Source of the DNA: Clostridia bacterium
Lineage (GTDB): Bacteria > Bacillota > Clostridia > Oscillospirales > CAG-272
Reading direction: 5' to 3'
DNA: 64,000 nucleotides
NCBI GenBank assembly: GCA_017501225.1
Contig: JAFVXH010000007.1
Location: forward strand, 200,365 to 264,364
This document shows positions 1 to 6,628 of the stretch, piece by piece. The position numbers and the translations under genes are program-made. The notes under the pieces are model-generated. The model was not told the origin of the DNA. It saw only the letters and a program-made list of their open reading frames with translations, and did no database searches. Position 1 is the stretch's first letter. Each line of letters opens with the position of its first letter.

Positions 1-213
1 GACAAATATACCCAACCAATGAAGTCCAAGCATCAAAACGGGCATCAAAACGACTACAAAGAGCTTTCCTGCCCATCCATCGATCTCCCCTTTTGCATTC
101 CAATGGATCGGGATCTGCTCCGGAAGCTGATTCCACAAAATCAAGCCCGCCAAAATCGGCAGCAAGGTCAAGACCGACGTCACGGTCAATATCATCCAAT
201 GCTTCTTAATCAT
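1..213 (-). CDS. SdpI/DUF1648 family membrane protein, C-terminally cut by window edge
   Basis: Only the first 71 codons are in the window. Read on the minus strand from ATG at 213, the product starts MIKKHWMILTVTSV, has a first membrane helix, then a LPEQIPIHWNAKGEIDGW stretch, then a second helix. The P-x-HWN-x-x-G-x-x-D motif is typical of the DUF1648/SdpI family, whose Bacillus member SdpI confers immunity to the SdpC toxin. The start overlaps the end of the upstream ArsR-type gene by 8 bases, so the two should be translationally coupled, as in sdpR-sdpI. Whether it gives toxin immunity here is inference; no toxin gene is visible. Confidence 0.8.
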   Translation of the reverse strand, partial: MIKKHWMILTVTSVLTLLPILAGLILWNQLPEQIPIHWNAKGEIDGWAGKLFVVVLMPVLMLGLHWLGIFV

Positions 214-487
214 GTTTTTCTCCTTTCAAGCCGCTGATCCACAGCATCACTTCCTCCAAAACGGAGGTGTTCAATTCATAATAAATATACTTTCCTTCTC
301 TCGTATCCCGTATCAGATCCGCCTCTCGCAGAATGGAAAGATGCTTGGAGATTGCCGCTCCGCTGACGGGAAAATGATTCGAAATTTCCCCTGCCGGTAG
401 GCGTCCTGCCTTGAGCAGCTCCAAGATCTCCCGACGGATCGGATCGGATAGTGCCTTGATGGTTTTTTGTACTCCCACGCAATCCAT
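206..487 (-). CDS. ArsR/SdpR-type winged-helix autorepressor
   Basis: 93-residue protein starting MDCVGVQKTIKALSDP. It has the classic ArsR-family winged-helix order: ALSDPIRREILELL, then the recognition region ISKHLSILREADLI, then the wing TREGKYIYYELN. The start at 487 was chosen because an AAAGGAGA ribosome site sits just before it and because longer versions would run into the promoter (-35 at 542-547). No metal-binding cysteine motif (ELCVCDL) is present, which fits the SdpR group rather than metal sensors. It overlaps the downstream SdpI-type gene. A perfect operator-like palindrome lies just after its own -10 box, so it probably represses its own operon. Confidence 0.9.
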   Translation of the reverse strand: MDCVGVQKTIKALSDPIRREILELLKAGRLPAGEISNHFPVSGAAISKHLSILREADLIRDTREGKYIYYELNTSVLEEVMLWISGLKGEKHD

Positions 488-497
488 TCTCCTTTCA

Positions 498-547
498 TTT
501 AACCTTTTGGTTAAATATAGTATAGCACAGACCTCCTCGTTTGTCAA
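498..547 (-). promoter_or_regulatory. Consensus promoter and palindromic operator of the sdpR-sdpI-like pair
   Basis: On the minus strand TTGACA (542-547) and TATACT (519-524) are 17 bases apart. Immediately downstream is the perfect palindrome TTTAACC-TTTT-GGTTAAA (498-515), which covers the expected transcription start. A repressor bound there would block initiation. That the ArsR-type protein binds it is inference from position and symmetry. Confidence 0.8.
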
Positions 548-587
548 CAGTCAAAAGCAAAAAAATGAAAAAAATTTTTGAAATCTC

Positions 588-627
588 TTGACAGCACCCT
601 CATAATATGATATCATATTGATATCAA
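588..627 (+). promoter_or_regulatory. Promoter with overlapping palindromes upstream of the SPFH gene
   Basis: TTGACA (588-593) and TATCAT (611-616) are spaced 17 bases. The -10 box lies inside the perfect 16-bp palindrome AATATGATATCATATT (604-619), which is followed directly by a second palindrome TTGATATCAA (618-627). Both carry the core GATATCA. Tandem, closely spaced palindromes fit a ribbon-helix-helix repressor, and one is encoded at the end of this transcript. Confidence 0.65.
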
Positions 628-667
628 AAAGATTTATCTTTTGAAAAAACATTTACGGAGGTTTCCC

Positions 668-1684
668 ATGACTGAAAAACTGTTAACCAACAAAAAGCAC
701 GGCATGCCCGTACTGATCCTGACAACGCTTGTTCTGCTGGTCGCTTTGGCTGGCGTGATCTGGGGCGGCATCCGCATGGAGGCAAACGAAAACGACTTCT
801 GGCTCTTCGCCGTTTCGATGGTCGTATTTTGCGTTGCGTGGATCCCCTATCTCGGACTTCGCATCTTAAAGCCCCAGGAGGCACTTGTTCTGACGCTGTT
901 CGGTAAATACGTCGGCACCATCAAGGGCGACGGATTTTTCTTCGTCAATCCCTTCTGCGTCAGCTTCAACCCTGCCGCAAAAACCAAGCTCAATCAGAGC
1001 GGCGACGTCAAGAGCAATGCTCTGGCGCTTGCGACCGGCACCACCCCCGAGGCTAGCGTTTCCTTTGAAAATAAGAAGATCTCCTTGAAGATCATGACGC
1101 TGAACAACAACCGTCAGAAGGTCAACGATTGCCTTGGCAATCCCGTTGAGATCGGCATTGCCGTTATGTGGCACGTGACCGACACCGCAAAGGCTGTCTT
1201 TAACGTTGATAACTACAAGGAGTACCTCTCCCTGCAGTGCGACAGCGCTTTGCGCAACGTGGTCCGCATCTACCCTTACGACGTAGCACCCAACGTGGAC
1301 ACCACGGGTGACGGACTTGCCGATGAAGGAAGCCTGAGAGGCTCGAGTGACGTCGTTGCCTCCCGCATCCGCGAGGAGATCCAGGCGCGCGTGGAGGACG
1401 CAGGTCTTGAGATTCTGGAGGCGCGCATTACCTATCTTGCATACGCTCCCGAGATTGCCGCTGTCATGCTGCAGCGTCAGCAGGCATCCGCCATCATTGA
1501 CGCGCGCAAGATGATCGTGGACGGTGCCGTCGGTATGGTAGAGATGGCTTTGGATCGCCTCAACTCCAATCACGTCGTCGACCTTGACGACGAGCGCAAG
1601 GCTGCTATGGTATCCAATCTGCTTGTCGTGCTTTGCGGTAACCGCGATGCACAGCCCGTTGTCAATTCCTCCAGCCTGTATTGA
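668..1684 (+). CDS. SPFH/band-7 domain membrane protein
   Basis: 338 residues. The start at 668 follows a TTACGGAGG ribosome site; the upstream ATG at 641 has none. Two N-terminal membrane segments (about residues 13-33 and 40-62) are followed by an SPFH domain: LKPQEALVLTLFGKYVG at the start, then the NPVEIGIAVMWHVTDTAKAVF and EEIQARVEDAGLEILEARITYL stretches typical of stomatin/prohibitin-like proteins. The family forms oligomeric scaffolds in membrane microdomains; the exact role here is unknown. It is one base upstream of an Arc-like DNA-binding gene, so the two form an operon. Confidence 0.85.
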   Translation: MTEKLLTNKKHGMPVLILTTLVLLVALAGVIWGGIRMEANENDFWLFAVSMVVFCVAWIPYLGLRILKPQEALVLTLFGKYVGTIKGDGFFFVNPFCVSFNPAAKTKLNQSGDVKSNALALATGTTPEASVSFENKKISLKIMTLNNNRQKVNDCLGNPVEIGIAVMWHVTDTAKAVFNVDNYKEYLSLQCDSALRNVVRIYPYDVAPNVDTTGDGLADEGSLRGSSDVVASRIREEIQARVEDAGLEILEARITYLAYAPEIAAVMLQRQQASAIIDARKMIVDGAVGMVEMALDRLNSNHVVDLDDERKAAMVSNLLVVLCGNRDAQPVVNSSSLY

Positions 1685-1685
1685 T

Positions 1686-1874
1686 ATGGCAGACGAGAAA
1701 AAGAAGCAGATACCGCTCCGTCTTTCCGCAAAGCTCTATGCCGAGCTTTCCGCCTGGGCGGAGGACGATTTCCGTTCCCTGAACGGGCAGATCGAATTCT
1801 TGTTGACCGAATGTGTCAAAAAACGTAAGAAAAGCAGCTCCTCTTTGAAAAAAACAGAACTCGGGGACAGCTAA
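1686..1874 (+). CDS. Small Arc-like ribbon-helix-helix DNA-binding protein
   Basis: 62 residues, MADEKKKQIPLRLSAKLYAELSAWAEDDFRSLNGQIEFLL. The polar beta strand (KQIPLRLS), helix A (KLYAELSAWAEDD) and helix B after SLNGQIEFLLTECVKK match the Arc/MetJ ribbon-helix-helix fold. The start is one base after the SPFH stop codon, which implies translational coupling. The lysine- and serine-rich tail has no recognised function. It is a natural candidate to bind the palindromes at 604-627 and regulate its own operon, but that is inference. Confidence 0.8.
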   Translation: MADEKKKQIPLRLSAKLYAELSAWAEDDFRSLNGQIEFLLTECVKKRKKSSSSLKKTELGDS

Positions 1875-1885
1875 CAAACGATTAC

Positions 1886-1922
1886 AAAATGCCAAGGAAT
1901 TTCAAAATTCTTTGGCATTTTC
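1886..1922 (+). terminator. Intrinsic terminator after the SPFH operon
   Basis: Stem AAAATGCCAAGGAATTT / AAATTCTTTGGCATTTT (one G-U pair, short loop) followed by TCCTTTTG, right after the Arc-like gene. Confidence 0.75.
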
Positions 1923-1933
1923 CTTTTGCGCCC

Positions 1934-1962
1934 TTGCAAAAATATGCGCGTTATGATATAAT
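1934..1962 (+). promoter_or_regulatory. Promoter of the DUF1538-PII operon
   Basis: TTGCAA (1934-1939) and a perfect TATAAT (1957-1962) with a 17-base spacer, about 50 bases before the DUF1538 start codon. Confidence 0.75.
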
Positions 1963-2011
1963 GGCAGTAGTGTGCCCTGTGCGGCGAAAATTTGTCAGAA
2001 AGGAGATTGCC

Positions 2012-2203
2012 TTGAAAAAGCAGCTGTTGGAAAAGTTCAAGGAAGCGTTGTTTTCGGTGCTTCCCGTCGCGATCATTGTCCTCATTCTTTCCTTTATCAT
2101 GGTCAAGGACAATCTTCTTGAATTTATCACACTTTTTGTAATCGGTACGGTCCTTTTGGTGCTGGGTATGACCTTCTTTACCATGGCGCCGACGTATCCA
2201 TGA
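2012..2203 (+). pseudogene. 5' fragment of a frameshifted DUF1538 membrane protein gene
   Basis: Reads LKKQLLEKFKEALFSVLPV from a TTG start, supported by AGAAAGGAG eight bases upstream, then one and a half membrane helices, ending abnormally at TFFTMAPTYP-stop. DUF1538 proteins are normally a single chain of about 500 residues in which this segment continues into a GADVSMM motif. Adding one base after position 2185 turns ATG-GCG-CCG into ATG-GGC-GCC-GAC-GTA-TCC-ATG-ATG (MGADVSMM) and joins it in frame to the next reading frame. It is therefore the first half of one gene split by a missing base, either a sequencing error in a G run or a real mutation. Confidence 0.75.
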
Positions 2204-3558
2204 TGCGCATCGGTCAATCCATCGGTTCCCATATCACCAAATCAAGAAAGCTGTGGTTCGTGGCGCTGATCTGCTTCATCCTCGGTGTCATCGTAACCAT
2301 CGCGGAGCCCGATCTGCGCGTGCTTGCCGAGAACGTCCCCATCGTCAAAACAAGCGTGATGATCTGGGCGGTTGCCATCGGCGTAGGACTCTTTTTGATG
2401 GTGTCCTTCTTCCGCGTCTACCTGCAGATCCGCCTTTCCTACATCCTGATCGCCATGTACGTATTGGCATTCGTGTTGGCGGCATCTCCCCTGATCCATC
2501 CCGATTTCGTTGCATCCGCCTTTGACTCGGGCGGAGTCACCACGGGGCCTATCACCGTTCCCTTTATCATGGCGCTTGGCGTCGGTCTTGCATCGGTGCG
2601 CGGAGATAAAACCTCGAATGAGGATAGCTTTGGTCTTGTTGCCCTCTGCTCCATCGGTCCGATCCTGACGGTTTTGATCCTGGGCGTGTTCGGTGACACC
2701 TCCAGCATTGAAGCGGGCCCCGAGAGCACCGTCATCTACCAATCGGTCTGGGAGGTCCTGCTTGCATACGTACGCGCGATCCCCCACTATATTGAGGAGG
2801 TCGCCGTTGCCCTTTCCGCGATCGTCGCCTTCTTCCTTGCGTTCCAGCTCATCTCCCTCCGCCTTCCGTGGGATGAGGTCGCAAAGATCGGCGTCGGTAT
2901 GCTGTATACCTTCTTAGGACTTGTGCTCTTCCTGACCGGTGTCAACATCGGATTTATGCCCGTTGGAACCTTTATCGGTCAGACGCTGGGAGGCAGTACC
3001 CTTTCGTGGCTTCTCATTCCGATCGGCGCTCTGATCGGATGGTTCATCGTATCTGCAGAGCCTGCCGTGCACGTCCTGAAGCAACAGGTCGAGGACGTAA
3101 CCGAGGGCGCGATCCGCGGAAAATCCGTCGGTTTTGCGCTTGCGATCGGTGTATCTCTCTCGGTAGCGTTAGCGTTGCTTCGCGTCCTGACGGGGCTTGA
3201 GATCTGGTGGATCCTGGTGCCGGGATATCTGTTCTCGCTCGTTATGACCTTCATTGTTCCCCCCCTGTTTACATCAATCGCATTTGACGCGGGTGGAGTT
3301 GCCTCAGGTCCTATGACCGCAACCTTCCTGCTTCCGCTCTCCCTTGGAGCATGCGCTGCCGTCGGCGGCAATCCCCTGACCGATGCCTTTGGCTTGGTCG
3401 CCTTTGTGGCAATGACGCCGTTGGTTACCATCCAGCTCTTAGGTCTGATCGGAAAATTGAAGGCTCTGCACGCATCGCGTGTGGCGCTCGGACAACTGGT
3501 GCTCTCGGATGAGATTGTCGACTTGAATTTTGAGGAAGGAGGCGATTTGGATGCCTGA
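2200..3558 (+). CDS. DUF1538 family polytopic membrane protein (main part, missing N-terminus)
   Basis: 452 residues beginning MMRIGQSIGSHITKSRKLW, with about 11-12 membrane helices. DUF1538 is an internally duplicated family; the two repeats are visible as FDSGGVTTGPITVPFIMALG and FDAGGVASGPMTATFLLPLS, each followed by a region ending DxFGLVA. These glycine-rich re-entrant motifs suggest an ion or small-molecule carrier; the substrate is not established. The upstream 63 codons belong to the same protein (see the frameshift near 2185). No ribosome site precedes 2200, so as written it would need re-initiation. The next gene encodes a PII-like protein overlapping by 8 bases, a common pairing that suggests PII control of transport. 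Confidence 0.8.
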   Translation: MMRIGQSIGSHITKSRKLWFVALICFILGVIVTIAEPDLRVLAENVPIVKTSVMIWAVAIGVGLFLMVSFFRVYLQIRLSYILIAMYVLAFVLAASPLIHPDFVASAFDSGGVTTGPITVPFIMALGVGLASVRGDKTSNEDSFGLVALCSIGPILTVLILGVFGDTSSIEAGPESTVIYQSVWEVLLAYVRAIPHYIEEVAVALSAIVAFFLAFQLISLRLPWDEVAKIGVGMLYTFLGLVLFLTGVNIGFMPVGTFIGQTLGGSTLSWLLIPIGALIGWFIVSAEPAVHVLKQQVEDVTEGAIRGKSVGFALAIGVSLSVALALLRVLTGLEIWWILVPGYLFSLVMTFIVPPLFTSIAFDAGGVASGPMTATFLLPLSLGACAAVGGNPLTDAFGLVAFVAMTPLVTIQLLGLIGKLKALHASRVALGQLVLSDEIVDLNFEEGGDLDA

Positions 3559-4267
3559 CGCAATTTGCGCAGTCTTCTCGGTGGTAGATGCCGCAAAATC
3601 CAAGGACATTGCCGCCATCTATAAGGAAGGAAACTTCCCGATCGGGATCTCAACACACGGCTTTGGCATGGCGGATTCCTCCGTGCTTGAGCTTCTGGGA
3701 TTTGGAGAAAACAAAAAGAACATCACCGTAAGCCTTCTTTCCAAGAAGCGCGTGCACGAGTTCTATGCGGCGCTGGAGGATCGGTTGCAGATCACAAAGC
3801 CGGGGCGCGGCATCGTCTTTTCCGTCCCCATGACCTCTGCCACCGCGTTCTTGGTCAGCCTTACAAACGCAGATACCGAAAAAAACAGTGATCCGGAAAA
3901 GGAGTGTGAGCTTGCTATGGCACAGCATGAATATGAATTGATCATCACCATCGTCACCAAGGGCAATTCCCCTGACGTTATGGCTGCCGCCAATGCTGCG
4001 GGTGCGCGCGGAGGCACGCTCATTCACGCCCTGGGGCTTGGCGCGCAGGAAGCGCAGAAATTCCTGGGTATCGCCATTCAGCCCGAAAAGGATCTGATCC
4101 TCAACGTGGTACACCGCACGGAGAAAGCAAAGGTCATGAAGGCGATCGGCGAGGCTGCCGGCGTCAATACCGAGGGAAAAGGCATTCTCTTCTCCCTGCC
4201 CGTAGACGAGGTCCTCGGTCTTCGCTCCGTCACGGCAGAGGAACGTACGACCGAAGAAAACGCATAA
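3551..4267 (+). CDS. Duplicated PII-like nitrogen-regulator family protein
   Basis: 238 residues with two PII/GlnB-like modules: about residues 8-105 (AVFSVVDAAKSKDIAAIYKEG) and 125-225 (YELIITIVTKGNSPDVMAAANAAGARGGTLIHA). The second has the GARGGT signature of the PII T-loop side. The start was set at 3551, seven bases after a GGAAGGAGG site and inside the end of the DUF1538 gene. PII proteins sense ATP/ADP and metabolites and bind membrane transporters, so a role gating the DUF1538 protein is likely but inferred. A strong terminator follows. Confidence 0.85.
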   Translation: MPDAICAVFSVVDAAKSKDIAAIYKEGNFPIGISTHGFGMADSSVLELLGFGENKKNITVSLLSKKRVHEFYAALEDRLQITKPGRGIVFSVPMTSATAFLVSLTNADTEKNSDPEKECELAMAQHEYELIITIVTKGNSPDVMAAANAAGARGGTLIHALGLGAQEAQKFLGIAIQPEKDLILNVVHRTEKAKVMKAIGEAAGVNTEGKGILFSLPVDEVLGLRSVTAEERTTEENA

Positions 4268-4279
4268 TCAAACAATCAG

Positions 4280-4322
4280 CCGCGCGCTATCCTCTGTAAG
4301 ATAGCGCGCGGCGGCTTTTTTA
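4280..4322 (+). terminator. Intrinsic terminator after the DUF1538-PII operon
   Basis: CCGCGCGCTATC / GATAGCGCGCGG perfect 12-bp stem with an 8-base loop, followed by CGGCTTTTTTAT. Confidence 0.9.
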
Positions 4323-4348
4323 TGATTACACTTTTCTCTTTTAGAAGC

Positions 4349-4390
4349 ATCAAACAAAAGGGTTGCCACAAGGGCAACCCTTTATTTTTT
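4349..4390 (-). terminator. Terminator of the large transport operon
   Basis: Perfect stem AAAGGGTTGCC / GGCAACCCTTT, 4 bases past the stop codon of the last permease gene. On the minus strand the stem runs into TTTTGTTTGATG; on the plus strand it is followed by ATTTTTTG, so it may work both ways. Confidence 0.8.
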
Positions 4391-4393
4391 GAA

Positions 4394-5596
4394 TTAGTTT
4401 GCAATACCGGAGTGCTCGATACCTTGTACCAAGAATCTCTGACCGAAGATTGCATATACCAGCACCAAAGGCAGAATGATCATCAAACCGCAGGTATTCC
4501 GTATCGCTGTATTATACAGGTCGGTTCCCGCAAAGTCCGTAATCAAGGATGCAGGTGTGGGCAAGGATACAATCTTAACCAGGAACGGTGTCGCAGAGGT
4601 TGGGAAGAACATGGTGGTGTAGAACACGTCGGTCCACTGCCAGCAGAACGCAAACATGAACACCGTGACCATCATGGGGATGGACAGGGGCAGAATGATC
4701 TGAATGAAGGTGCGGAGTGTTCCGGCGCCATCCATGTATGCGGATTCCTCCAGCTCATCGGGAATGCCGCGGAAGAACTGACGCAACATAAAGATGTAAA
4801 GTCCGTTCTTAAACGCAAGACCGCCCAAGGAGAGCAGGATGAACGGGAAATAGGTGCCGCTCAGGTTGATGCCCGCCTGCGTGATATCCATATCCACGCG
4901 GTATTGCGCAACCTGCTGCGTACCGATCTGCTTCATGTACCTTCCAAACTTAATTTCATCAGGCAAAACGTTCAGCTTTTCAAAGAAATCGCCAACGCCC
5001 TCGCTGATATCCGCGAGATTGAATCCAAAGAACTCAATTCCGCCACCCTTGAGCAAGCGTACAATTCCAAAGATGTCGAAGTATCTGAACTGCATATCCA
5101 TGGAAAGACGCATGGTCTGGTGAGGAATGATCATGGTCAGCATAACCAGCATGAAGATGGCGCCTCTGAAGCGGAACTTAAACTTCGCAAATCCGTATCC
5201 GATCAGTGCACAAATGAAGGTCTGCACGAGTGCTGTGCTGAAGGAAAGGATAAACGTGTTTCCGAACGCTTCCCAATAACCAAGCTCTGTAAAGATCGCA
5301 CGGTAGATATCAATGCTGAAGGTCTTGGGGATCAAAAGCACGGTAACGTCGACAAAATCCTCGGGTGCCATGAAGGAACCGCTGATCTTGGTGATGAATG
5401 GGAACAGTACGATGTAGGAAATACCGACCATCAGGACCAAACGGAAGATCGTGAAGATGACTTTGGTCAGGAAGTAGGTCGACAGGAACTTCGCCTTGAG
5501 TCGATCTTTGAGGGGAGAACGGTCAAAATCAACTTTGATCTTGTTCTTGCTCTCTCTTTTGACGACGGGCTTCTTTTCGATGTTTTGAGAGTCCAT
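4394..5596 (-). CDS. Carbohydrate ABC transporter permease, MalG type, with large extra loop
   Basis: 400 residues with six predicted membrane segments. The C-terminal half carries the cytoplasmic EAA loop EESAYMDGAGTLRTFIQIILPLS, which docks the ATPase in sugar importers. MalG-type permeases are usually about 280 residues. The excess is an N-terminal cytoplasmic tail rich in lysine and an insertion of about 90 residues (from IVRLLKGGG to NLSGTYFPF) between two membrane segments, predicted to lie outside the cell. It is the last gene of the operon, 14 bases after its MalF-type partner. No ATP-binding subunit is in the cluster, so a shared MsmK/UgpC-type ATPase elsewhere must energise it. Substrate unknown. 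Confidence 0.88.
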   Translation of the reverse strand: MDSQNIEKKPVVKRESKNKIKVDFDRSPLKDRLKAKFLSTYFLTKVIFTIFRLVLMVGISYIVLFPFITKISGSFMAPEDFVDVTVLLIPKTFSIDIYRAIFTELGYWEAFGNTFILSFSTALVQTFICALIGYGFAKFKFRFRGAIFMLVMLTMIIPHQTMRLSMDMQFRYFDIFGIVRLLKGGGIEFFGFNLADISEGVGDFFEKLNVLPDEIKFGRYMKQIGTQQVAQYRVDMDITQAGINLSGTYFPFILLSLGGLAFKNGLYIFMLRQFFRGIPDELEESAYMDGAGTLRTFIQIILPLSIPMMVTVFMFAFCWQWTDVFYTTMFFPTSATPFLVKIVSLPTPASLITDFAGTDLYNTAIRNTCGLMIILPLVLVYAIFGQRFLVQGIEHSGIAN

Positions 5597-5610
5597 GTGA
5601 TTACCTCCTT

Positions 5611-6609
5611 TTAGTCATTCTTGCGTTGGTAGAATACAAACGCAGAGAAGATGGACGCGATGACCGCAACGATCAGGATAACCATTAAGAAGTAGATCCA
5701 ATACATTGCCGAGGCCAACGATTGCGCGTTACCACCGGACGGTGTTGCAGCTCCCGGACCGCCGCCGTAAACTCCGTTGATATAGGACATGACCACGTTA
5801 TCACTGGAGGTGAAGGCATCGATAATGGTATAAACACCGTTTACCAGAATCATCGGGCTGATCATCGGGAAGGTGATCTTCCAGAAGGTCTCCCACGCGG
5901 TCGCACCGTCGATCTTACAGGATTCGTAGATCGCAGGAGAGATCGACTGCAGTGCTGCCAGGAAGATCAGCATCTGTACACCGGAGCGGTTTACAATATC
6001 AAAGATGTTGTTAACCGCGGTGGCTACGTAGCTTACGATCTCGGTACCGACCTTCATGTTGGCAAACAGCTGTTCAAAGTCCATCACGCTGACCAGGTCA
6101 TTGGAGGCACTGGTACCGGTACCGGTATCAATACCGCCCGATCCATCGGCATTCTCGAACAGAATATCCGAGCTTGCGATGGTTTCCATAATACCCGTCG
6201 AAAGAATAACGGGGACGAAGAAGATCGCGCGGAATACTGCTCTGCCCGCCATCTTCTGGTTGAGCATGACTGCCATGAACAACGAGAAGATCAGAATTGC
6301 GGGAACGTCAAACGCCAGCTGCTTCAATCCGGATACCAATGCTTGGCTAAACGCTTGGTTTGCAGTAAAGGCGTCCAAATAGTTACCCAATCCGATGTAT
6401 TCCAGGGAGTAGCCTGCACCACCGGTCTCGGAAACGTAGTTGATCTTGTGGAAGCTCATGAGCAAGGACTCATAAACCATTGGCAAATAGATCAGAACAA
6501 ATCCGATCAGGAACGGCAGAATAAAGAACCAGCCTGCACGTGCCTTACGTCTGTCAAGGGAGGCGATTTTCTTTCTTTTCGGCTTTAACAACGCCTTATT
6601 TTCTGTCAT
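5611..6609 (-). CDS. Carbohydrate ABC transporter permease, MalF type, with loop insertion
   Basis: 332 residues starting MTENKALLKPKRKKIASLDRR; the start at 6609 follows GGGAGGAA with good spacing. Six membrane helices and the EAA loop YESCKIDGATAWETFWKITFPMI identify a binding-protein-dependent permease. Between two central helices there is an extra glycine/serine/threonine-rich segment (GSGGIDTGTGTSASNDLVS) plus an amphipathic stretch of about 60 residues, absent in standard MalF-type permeases and probably extracytoplasmic. Together with the downstream permease it makes the second of two complete permease pairs in the same operon. Confidence 0.88.
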   Translation of the reverse strand: MTENKALLKPKRKKIASLDRRKARAGWFFILPFLIGFVLIYLPMVYESLLMSFHKINYVSETGGAGYSLEYIGLGNYLDAFTANQAFSQALVSGLKQLAFDVPAILIFSLFMAVMLNQKMAGRAVFRAIFFVPVILSTGIMETIASSDILFENADGSGGIDTGTGTSASNDLVSVMDFEQLFANMKVGTEIVSYVATAVNNIFDIVNRSGVQMLIFLAALQSISPAIYESCKIDGATAWETFWKITFPMISPMILVNGVYTIIDAFTSSDNVVMSYINGVYGGGPGAATPSGGNAQSLASAMYWIYFLMVILIVAVIASIFSAFVFYQRKND

Positions 6610-6628
6610 CGTTTGATTCCTCCCTTTC

